A program made the translations under genes and the position numbers. Shown one piece after another: positions 56,853-64,000 of a DNA stretch of 64,000 nucleotides (the first letter of the stretch is position 1; each line of letters starts with the position of its first letter). The notes beneath the pieces were generated by a model. It saw only the letters and a program-made list of their open reading frames with translations. It was not told where the DNA came from and searched no databases. Source of the DNA: Stutzerimonas frequens (GTDB taxonomy: Bacteria > Pseudomonadota > Gammaproteobacteria > Pseudomonadales > Pseudomonadaceae); NCBI RefSeq assembly GCF_024448335.1, contig NZ_JAMOHM010000019.1:1-64000 (forward strand), read 5' to 3'.

Positions 56853-57074
56853 TTAGCGCATGCCTTGTGACAGGCCGTAGAGAAGCAAGAGCAGATCCTG
56901 ATCGGGACGCACCGCCTCGAAGCGGGATTTGCCGTCTGGCGGCAACGGGCAGTAGCTGCGGCTTTCGCTGCTCTGTACCAGTGTCGCTCCGGGCTCATTC
57001 CATGCCGCTACGCAAAGCGTGGTCACTCCGAGCGCGCCGATGAGGAATAATCCTCGAGCGATTTCCAGCTTCAT
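56853..57074 (-). CDS. Small exported hypothetical protein
   Basis: The protein has 73 residues with AAAGG upstream of the ATG at 57074. An N-terminal hydrophobic segment (about 8-24, GLFLIGALGVTTLCVAAW) could be a signal peptide or an anchor. The remainder is short, polar and has one Cys (SYCPLPPDGKSRFE). It is unknown to me. It is convergent with mexW at 11 bases and lies downstream of the groESL terminator on the same strand. Confidence 0.65.
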   Translation of the reverse strand: MKLEIARGLFLIGALGVTTLCVAAWNEPGATLVQSSESRSYCPLPPDGKSRFEAVRPDQDLLLLLYGLSQGMR

Positions 57075-57176
57075 GGCGTAAACCTTTGATTAGGCGGTGG
57101 TTAACTGACCGTAGCTCAGCTAGTTAATTCCTGCGTTGTTTTTGACGAACGGTCGAGGATGCACTGAACGACACGC

Positions 57177-57210
57177 AAAAAAAAACCCCGCACGAGGCGG
57201 GGTTCTTTTT
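57177..57210. terminator. Terminator of groESL
   Basis: Stem AACCCCGC/GCGGGGTT has nine A on the left and TTCTTTTT on the right. Read on the minus strand it lies about 25 bases past the groEL stop with a perfect T run. Confidence 0.9.
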
Positions 57211-57233
57211 ATGGTGCCAAGGGGCCGGTCGGC

Positions 57234-58886
<1,653 letters not shown>

Positions 58887-58922
58887 TCAATTCTTGAATT
58901 ATCGATGGAGATTCGCGGGTGA

Positions 58923-59216
58923 TCAGGCTTCGATGACAGCGAGGATTTCGTTCTCGCTCATCACCAGCAGGTCTTCGCCGTCGACCTTGACGGTATTGCT
59001 GCCGGAGTAAGGGCCGAAGACCACCTTGTCACCAACCTTCACGGCCGGAGCGCGCACTTCGCCGTTGTCCAGCACACGGCCGGTACCCACAGCAACGACT
59101 TCGCCACGGTTCGGCTTTTCGGCAGCGGAGCCCGGCAGGACGATGCCGCCTGCGGTCTTGGTTTCTTCTTCGCTGCGACGAATCACGACGCGGTCATGCA
59201 GAGGACGAAGCTTCAT
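58923..59216 (-). CDS. groES: Co-chaperonin GroES
   Basis: The 97-residue lid of the GroEL chamber starts [20 protein letters not shown]. The mobile loop is [19 protein letters not shown] (about 18-36), with the GroEL-binding IVL at 25-27. It ends [16 protein letters not shown]. It is the first gene of the groESL operon, with a sigma-32 promoter about 145 bases upstream. Confidence 0.98.
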   Translation of the reverse strand: MKLRPLHDRVVIRRSEEETKTAGGIVLPGSAAEKPNRGEVVAVGTGRVLDNGEVRAPAVKVGDKVVFGPYSGSNTVKVDGEDLLVMSENEILAVIEA

Positions 59217-59359
59217 TGTCGATCTCTCCTAGTAGAGTGGTTCCATGCCGATGACCTTCATCGGCGGGTTGGGCAAATCCGGCGGTGCCGGTTGCGGCCC
59301 GCAACGCGAGCCGCAGAAGACGGACTGTCGAACACGACAGCGACCTTGCGGTGTCCGCT

Positions 59360-59390
59360 ACATGCGGGCGTTCAAGAGCATTTCAAGGGG
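59360..59390 (-). promoter_or_regulatory. Sigma-32 heat-shock promoter of groESL
   Basis: On the minus strand CCCTTGAAA (59382-59390 plus flanks) is followed after 13 bases by CCGCATGT (59360-59367), against the consensus CTTGAAA and CCCCATNT. Only one position of the -10 differs from the fixed bases. No CIRCE inverted repeat (TTAGCACTC) is visible, consistent with sigma-32 rather than HrcA control. Confidence 0.8.
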
Positions 59391-59422
59391 CGCGGATGAA
59401 ATTTTCATGGCTATAAATGCAA

Positions 59423-59448
59423 ACCGGCATGCCTGCTGGCATGCCGGT
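59423..59448 (-). terminator. Probable terminator of fxsA
   Basis: An 11-base perfect stem ACCGGCATGCC/GGCATGCCGGT with a four-base loop lies 16 bases past the fxsA stop. On the minus strand it is followed by TTTGCATTT, a weak T run. Confidence 0.65.
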
Positions 59449-59463
59449 CTTCGAGCGAGCGGA

Positions 59464-59922
59464 TCATTTGTCCTGATCGCGCCGCTCCCATTCGCCTTCG
59501 ATCACATTCGGCCGCTGCGGGTTGGACCGCGCCTGCAAATCATCGGCAAAGGCGCGCTGGCGGCGCACCTGCGCCTCCATGCGCCGGTTGATCTGACGGA
59601 AGAGGAAGTTGCGGGTCGGCGGGAACAGCACGATCAGCGCCAGCACGTCGCTGATGAAGCCGGGCAGGAATAGCAGCCCGCCGCCGATAGCCATCATCAG
59701 ACCCTGCAGCATCTCGCGCTCGGGTAGCTCGCCGCGCGCCAGGCGCTCGCGGGCACGCCAGGCGGTGGCGAAACCGGCCAGACGCAGCAGCAGGACACCG
59801 GCGATGCCACTGAGCACCAGCAGCAGGATGGTGGCCAGCGCGCCGATGGAGCTGCCGACCTTGATCAGCACATACAGCTCGGCCAGCGGAAACAACAGAA
59901 ACAGCACAAAGAAGATTCGCAT
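59464..59922 (-). CDS. fxsA: FxsA-family membrane protein
   Basis: The ATG at 59922, with AAGGA upstream, gives 152 residues starting MRIFFVLFLLFPLAELYVLI; the frame extends upstream without need. Three hydrophobic segments lie at about 2-20, 25-45 and 72-98 (GGGLLFLPGFISDVLALIVL), and a basic cytoplasmic tail follows. FxsA overproduction excludes phage T7 from F-plasmid E. coli; its normal role is not known. Its place directly upstream of groESL is common in pseudomonads. Confidence 0.93.
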   Translation of the reverse strand: MRIFFVLFLLFPLAELYVLIKVGSSIGALATILLLVLSGIAGVLLLRLAGFATAWRARERLARGELPEREMLQGLMMAIGGGLLFLPGFISDVLALIVLFPPTRNFLFRQINRRMEAQVRRQRAFADDLQARSNPQRPNVIEGEWERRDQDK

Positions 59923-60053
59923 CGATGGTCCTTGGCGGAAGATCAGCTTCCAGTCCTCTGTAGATGGCGGCATCCCGGGTCTAATTCAACCCGGGTGAAA
60001 AAAGCCCTGTAACCGGATTATGCGCGGCGCCGCTGAAGCCAAGCTGAATCACC

Positions 60054-60761
60054 TCAGCGACGCGCCATCGCCACCAACGCCTGCCGCACTGCCCCGGGCG
60101 TCGCGCAGGGTTCGGGGAAGGCTAGCCAATGCAGCGCCTGGCCGATGCGCAGGTGGAAGCCTTCGCTGTCGATGCCGGTCATCCGCGCCGCGGATTCGCG
60201 CGGCAGCCCGGCCTGTTCGACATAGTGCGCGATGGCCGCGGCATGATCGTCGTTCATGTGCTCGACCATGCCCCGCTCCACCTCGCCGTTCTCCGCCGCG
60301 AAGGGATTGGCCAATGCGACCTGATCCAGCCAGTGGATCGCACCGAAACCGCCGATGTAGCGCCAGCGCACCGGTTCCAGCACCCAGAAGTCGAAGTCGT
60401 GTACGCGGTGGTAATCCTGCGATTCGGGGAAGTAGCTGTAATAACGCTGCGCAGCGGCCTCGACCGTCGCCGCGTCGTCGAGCTGGCGGGCCTCGGCCAG
60501 CAGCGTGAGCCGACCCGCCGCCTGCACGTCCTCGGCGGCGCGCTCGCCGACCAGCAGCGAGCAGCGCCCGTCGGCCTTGAGGTTGCGGGTGTGCTGGGCA
60601 ATCCGGCTGATCAGGATCAGCGGCCAGCCATTGGCGTCCAGGCAGTACGGCACGACCGAGCCGAACGGAAAGCCGGGCATGGCCTGGGAATGGGTGGAGA
60701 GCACACCGCGGTATTCCTTGAGCAGGAGTTGTCGGGCATGCTTGCGGGCTTCGGCGCTCAC
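60054..60761 (-). CDS. HugZ-like FMN-binding split-barrel protein with DUF2470 domain
   Basis: The GTG at 60761, with GAGGAG seven bases upstream, gives 235 residues starting [22 protein letters not shown]; upstream in-frame Met codons are less likely. The N-terminal half is a pyridoxamine-phosphate-oxidase-like split barrel ([20 protein letters not shown]). The C-terminal domain [20 protein letters not shown] is DUF2470. HugZ-type relatives degrade haem, while other relatives bind flavin only, so haem oxygenase activity is uncertain. It is divergent from the SDR gene. Confidence 0.85.
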   Translation of the reverse strand: MSAEARKHARQLLLKEYRGVLSTHSQAMPGFPFGSVVPYCLDANGWPLILISRIAQHTRNLKADGRCSLLVGERAAEDVQAAGRLTLLAEARQLDDAATVEAAAQRYYSYFPESQDYHRVHDFDFWVLEPVRWRYIGGFGAIHWLDQVALANPFAAENGEVERGMVEHMNDDHAAAIAHYVEQAGLPRESAARMTGIDSEGFHLRIGQALHWLAFPEPCATPGAVRQALVAMARR

Positions 60762-60861
60762 CTGTGGCTCCTCGATACGGGTCCGGGACGACGGAGCGCC
60801 CAGCATAACGATTTCCCTGGCGGGCGTCGTTCCCGCCTTACAAGGACAACAGGAGGCGCGC

Positions 60862-61620
60862 ATGCAACTGCAAGACAAGGTCATCATCGTCACCGGCGGT
60901 GGCCAGGGCCTCGGCCGGGCCATGGCCGAGTACCTGGCGAGCAAGGGCGCGCGACTGGCGCTGGTGGACCTCAACCAGGAGCGTCTGGACGAGGCCGTCG
61001 CCGCCTGCAAGGCCGCCGGCGGCGGCGCACGCGCCTACTTGTGCAATGTCGCCAACGAAGAGCAGGTCAGCGACATGGTCACGCGTGTGGCCGAAGACTT
61101 CGGCGGCCTGCATGGCCTGGTGAACAATGCCGGCATCCTGCGCGACGGCCTGCTGCTCAAGGTCAAGGACGGCGAGATCAGCAAGATGAGCCTGGCGCAG
61201 TGGCAGGCGGTGATCGACGTCAACCTCACCGGCGTGTTCCTCTGCACCCGCGAAGTCGCGGCGAAGATGGTCGAATTGAAGAGCGAAGGCGCGATCATCA
61301 ACATCTCGTCGATCTCCCGCGCCGGCAACATGGGCCAGACCAACTACTCCGCGGCCAAGGCCGGCGTGGCCTCGGCCACCGTGGTCTGGGCCAAGGAGCT
61401 GGCGCGCTACGGCATTCGCGTGGCAGGCGTGGCGCCCGGCTTCATCGAGACCGAGATGGTCGCCAGCATGAAGCCCGAAGCCCTGGAGAAAATGACTTCC
61501 GGCATTCCGCTCAAGCGCATGGGCAAGCCGGCGGAGATCGCCCACTCGGTGGCGTACATCTTCGAGAACGACTATTACACCGGCCGCATCCTCGAACTGG
61601 ACGGCGGGCTGCGTCTCTGA
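60862..61620 (+). CDS. Short-chain dehydrogenase (FabG-like)
   Basis: This 252-residue NAD(P)-dependent SDR has an AGGAGG site upstream of the ATG at 60862. The cofactor motif is [16 protein letters not shown], the structural NNAG is in [10 protein letters not shown], and the active site is Ser in INISSIS with YSAAKAG. The overall form resembles 3-oxoacyl-ACP reductases, with a slightly longer loop after NNAG ([14 protein letters not shown]). No fatty-acid genes are adjacent, so the substrate is unknown. Confidence 0.92.
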   Translation: MQLQDKVIIVTGGGQGLGRAMAEYLASKGARLALVDLNQERLDEAVAACKAAGGGARAYLCNVANEEQVSDMVTRVAEDFGGLHGLVNNAGILRDGLLLKVKDGEISKMSLAQWQAVIDVNLTGVFLCTREVAAKMVELKSEGAIINISSISRAGNMGQTNYSAAKAGVASATVVWAKELARYGIRVAGVAPGFIETEMVASMKPEALEKMTSGIPLKRMGKPAEIAHSVAYIFENDYYTGRILELDGGLRL

Positions 61621-61636
61621 TCGTGGTGTCAGAGCC

Positions 61637-61670
61637 AAAGAAGAAAGGCAGCCAGATGGCTGCCTTTCTT
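61637..61670. terminator. Bidirectional terminator between the SDR and DUF481 genes
   Basis: AAGAAAGGCAGCC and GGCTGCCTTTCTT form a 13-base perfect stem with a loop AGAT. The A-rich left and T-rich right arms let it serve both convergent genes. Confidence 0.88.
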
Positions 61671-61696
61671 ATATATGCACACCGGATCGATAAGGC

Positions 61697-62701
61697 TTAC
61701 CAGCCCACGCCGAAGCCGATGCTGTAGCGGGTCTCGTCGAGATCGTTGTCGGCACCGCTGATGATGTCCTTCTCCGCCTTCATGTTCAGCGAAGCCCAGT
61801 CGGTCACCTTGTAACGCAGGCCGACCTCGGCATCGAGCGCGTAATCGGCGACGTTCTCCAGCGGCTTGCCGAGTTCGCCGGTACTGAACAGCTCGAAGGT
61901 CTTGCCCACCAGGTAGCGGTTGTAGTCCCACTTCATCGCCGCCAGGTAGAAGTTCTCCTTTTCGCCGTCGGCAAACTCGTAGTCGCTACGGTTGATCAGC
62001 CCTGCCAGGGAGAAGGCGCCCAGCTCGTTGTCCCAGAACTGGTAACCGGGACCGGTACCGATGGTGCGCTGACGGCGCACGTCCTCGATCTGGTCGCGCT
62101 TGTAGCTCAACCGCCCCTGCCAGAACCAGTGCTGATCGAGGAAGCGGTCCAGCGCGTACTCGGCATCCCAGTTGTCGGTGACCGTCACGCCGTCGCGATA
62201 CTCGCGGTTGTAGTTGCCGGTGCCGTTGTGGCGCCACAGCCCGTGCCGCGCCTTGGTGTCGAAGGAGACGTCATAGTCATCCGTATCGGTTTCGGCACGC
62301 TTGTAGTCCATCGCCACATCGACGTTGCCACTCCAGGTGAAATCCTGAATCAGCGGTTTGGGATGGATGATCTGGGTGATGCTCGCCAGCTCCACCGTGC
62401 GAGGCGCAGCGCCATTGGTGATGACGACCTTGCCCTCGTCGGCGGCCTGCAGGGACTGAGCGACCTCACCGGTCACGTCGTCCTGCTTGATCAGCAGCTT
62501 CTGGTCGCTTTCCAGCGTGGCGATCTTGCTCCACTTCAGCGGAATCGAACCGCCATACTCGGTTTCGATGAGCAGCTTGCCGCCGTCGAGCACACTGATC
62601 TTGCCGGTCAGGCGATCGCCATTCTTCAGCCATACGGTGTCGGCGAACGATGGCAGAGCCAGAGCGGAGAGGGTCACGCAAAGCAGGGTTCTGGGGAACA
62701 T
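61697..62701 (-). CDS. DUF481 outer-membrane protein
   Basis: This 334-residue protein has a signal peptide (about 1-20, ending SFA before DTVWLKNGDRL). A small SH3-like N-terminal part (DTVWLKNGDRLTGKISVLDG) precedes a DUF481 beta barrel with alternating strands (WSGNVDVAMDYKRAE, FWQGRLSYKRDQI). It ends YSIGFGVGW with a C-terminal aromatic. It is a likely outer-membrane porin-like protein of unknown role. It is a single gene ending at the bidirectional terminator. Confidence 0.88.
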   Translation of the reverse strand: MFPRTLLCVTLSALALPSFADTVWLKNGDRLTGKISVLDGGKLLIETEYGGSIPLKWSKIATLESDQKLLIKQDDVTGEVAQSLQAADEGKVVITNGAAPRTVELASITQIIHPKPLIQDFTWSGNVDVAMDYKRAETDTDDYDVSFDTKARHGLWRHNGTGNYNREYRDGVTVTDNWDAEYALDRFLDQHWFWQGRLSYKRDQIEDVRRQRTIGTGPGYQFWDNELGAFSLAGLINRSDYEFADGEKENFYLAAMKWDYNRYLVGKTFELFSTGELGKPLENVADYALDAEVGLRYKVTDWASLNMKAEKDIISGADNDLDETRYSIGFGVGW

Positions 62702-62835
62702 ACGGGTATTGAAATCAGGTCTGGGTCGGTTGAAAGGCTGGCATTATCCCTATGCGTCTAACCACAGCAAGCACAGACCGCCGAACGGAACCCGAGTTCT
62801 CCGGCCCGTCGATTTACCTCCCCGGAAGCCCCAGC

Positions 62836-63195
62836 ATGAATGACCACGCACCGCTGCTGCCGCCATCCGCCGACGCTGAAACGCGCCGAGCTGCCGTCTA
62901 TCTGGTGATGTCGCAGATCCCGCCCGGCAAGGTGGTGAGTTATGGCGAGCTGGCCGCCATGGCGGGGCTCGGCCGGGCTGCACGTTGGGTCGGTCGGCTG
63001 ATGTCGCAGCTGCCCGACGACACCACACTCCCCTGGCATCGGGTGATTGCCGCCGGCGGCCGCCTCAGCCTGCCAGCCGGAACAGCAGCAGGTCACGAAC
63101 AGCGGGTGCGCCTACGGGCAGAGGGCCTGACCATCGTCAACGACCGAGTGGACATGCGTCGGCATGGCTGGCATTCGACGGAGCACAGCGGTTAG
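62836..63195 (+). CDS. Alkyltransferase-like (ATL) DNA-binding protein
   Basis: The ATG at 62836 gives 119 residues. The fold is the DNA-binding half of O6-alkylguanine alkyltransferase: IPPGKVVSYGELAAMAGLGRAARWVGRLM. The active-site PCHR is PWHR here (TLPWHRVIAAGGRL), so the protein cannot accept alkyl groups. ATL proteins with Trp at this point flag O6-alkylguanine for nucleotide excision repair. It lies 134 bases after the DUF481 start, divergent from it. Confidence 0.93.
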   Translation: MNDHAPLLPPSADAETRRAAVYLVMSQIPPGKVVSYGELAAMAGLGRAARWVGRLMSQLPDDTTLPWHRVIAAGGRLSLPAGTAAGHEQRVRLRAEGLTIVNDRVDMRRHGWHSTEHSG

Positions 63196-63233
63196 AGTGC
63201 GCCCTTCGTCCAATCCGTGCAGAACCTCGATGT

Positions 63234-64000
63234 ATGTCCCGTGAAACCTGGCGCGATGCGCTAGCCGCCTACGCCAGCCCCGCTACGCTAGCCCTGCTGT
63301 TGCTGGGTTTCGCTGCGGGTCTTCCCGCCGTTCTGGTGTTCTCCACACTGTCGGTATGGCTGCGCGAAGCGGGCGTCTCGCGGGAAACCATCGGCTTCGC
63401 CAGCTGGATCAGCCTGGCCTACGCCTTCAAGTGGGTGTGGTCGCCGATGCTAGACCAATGGCGGCTGCCCTGGATCGGCGCATTGGGCCGACGCCGCTCG
63501 TGGCTGGTGCTGTCGCAGGCATTGATCGCCGTCGGCCTGATTGGCATGGCCCTTTGCAACCCGCAGCACAACCTGACGATGCTCATCGCCCTGGCGGTGG
63601 TCGTGGCATTCTCGTCGGCCACCCAGGACATCGCCATCGACGCCTATCGCCTGGAGATCGTCGAGGACAAGCTGCAGGCGACCCTCGCCGCCAGTTACAT
63701 GACCGGCTATCGCATCGCCATGCTGCTCGCCAGCGCCGGCGCCCTCTTTCTCGCCGAATGGCTGGGTTCGAGCAGCCTCGACTACAACCAGGCGGCCTGG
63801 ACCACGACCTATTTCGTCTTCGCGCTGCTGATACTGCCCGGCCTGATCACCAGTCTGGTGATCCGCGAGCCGGACGTAGCCGCGCCACTGCCCAACGAGC
63901 CCTCGCGCTACACCTTCAATCATCAGCTGGCCGCGGTCGGCCTGCTGCTGGTGCTGCTGGTCTCGGTGCCGGCGATGATCAATGCGCTGATCGCCCAGGC
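63234..64000 (+). CDS. ampG: AmpG-type muropeptide permease (5' part)
   Basis: The frame is open from the ATG at 63234 to the window edge: 255 codons, so the protein is cut by the window and not broken. It is an MFS transporter: LLLGFAAGLPAVLVFSTLSVWL, then the AmpG marks FKWVWSPMLDQWRLP, GRRRSWLVLSQ and ATQDIAIDAYRLE. AmpG imports GlcNAc-anhydro-muropeptides for wall recycling and feeds the signal for ampC induction. Seven hydrophobic segments are visible. Confidence 0.92.
   Translation, partial: MSRETWRDALAAYASPATLALLLLGFAAGLPAVLVFSTLSVWLREAGVSRETIGFASWISLAYAFKWVWSPMLDQWRLPWIGALGRRRSWLVLSQALIAVGLIGMALCNPQHNLTMLIALAVVVAFSSATQDIAIDAYRLEIVEDKLQATLAASYMTGYRIAMLLASAGALFLAEWLGSSSLDYNQAAWTTTYFVFALLILPGLITSLVIREPDVAAPLPNEPSRYTFNHQLAAVGLLLVLLVSVPAMINALIAQ

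Noticed and set aside
59217..59400. HrcA/CIRCE control of groESL
   Set aside because: No TTAGCACTC inverted repeat is present in the leader; a good sigma-32 promoter explains regulation.

Overview
The window is high-GC gammaproteobacterial DNA that reads as Pseudomonadaceae, most likely the Stutzerimonas (Pseudomonas) stutzeri group. Two runs of genes, purine-ring catabolism (about 66-29850) and argP/argO-sodB-bifA-imelysin-mexVW-groEL-ampG (about 38800-64000), match, from memory, gene orders around PA1498-PA1520 and PA4363-PA4393 of P. aeruginosa. I see no tRNA, rRNA, CRISPR array, prophage or intact insertion sequence. Almost every base is explained by ordinary chromosomal genes.

Region 1 (1-14800) is a urate/allantoin regulon. 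PuuD oxidises urate, UraH and UraD convert the products to allantoin, PuuE opens allantoin to allantoate, and Alc and AllA release two ureas and glyoxylate. Two NCS2 permeases and two tandem Tsx-like outer-membrane channels supply substrate. A chemoreceptor and a RutR-like TetR regulator close the block. A palindrome TTGTA(T/C)ACAA, or one base off it, occurs in four gene-start regions: uraH, puuE, the second permease and the chemoreceptor. It reads as the operator of one regulator, probably a GntR-type protein coded outside the window.

Region 2 (14859-21900) holds a PA2169-type four-helix protein, a GAF-EAL phosphodiesterase, exonuclease III, and a CusRS/HprRS-type two-component system. The two-component genes are divergent from an exported HbpS/GlcG-like protein and an exported second hydroxyisourate hydrolase. 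Between them lies a palindrome almost identical to the E. coli HprR (YedW) box as I remember it. Region 3 (22000-29850) takes glyoxylate to pyruvate: Gcl, Hyi, GlxR, glycerate 2-kinase and pyruvate kinase, followed by a urea channel. GTAG-type REP hairpins and a 121-bp MITE-like element lie in its gaps.

Region 4 (29859-38800) contains flavohaemoglobin with a PpyR-like membrane protein, a KGG stress protein, pncB, a diguanylate cyclase, the autotransporter esterase EstA and an anchored coiled-coil protein. Region 5 (38804-57100) contains argP/argO, sodB, bifA, a GIDE-LemA pair, an imelysin/di-haem lipoprotein cassette that may be iron regulated, a second chemoreceptor, and a MexVW-like efflux pair without an outer-membrane gene. 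Region 6 (57177-64000) contains groESL with a sigma-32 promoter, fxsA, a HugZ-like haem/flavin-fold protein, an SDR, a DUF481 outer-membrane protein, an alkyltransferase-like protein and the 5' part of ampG.
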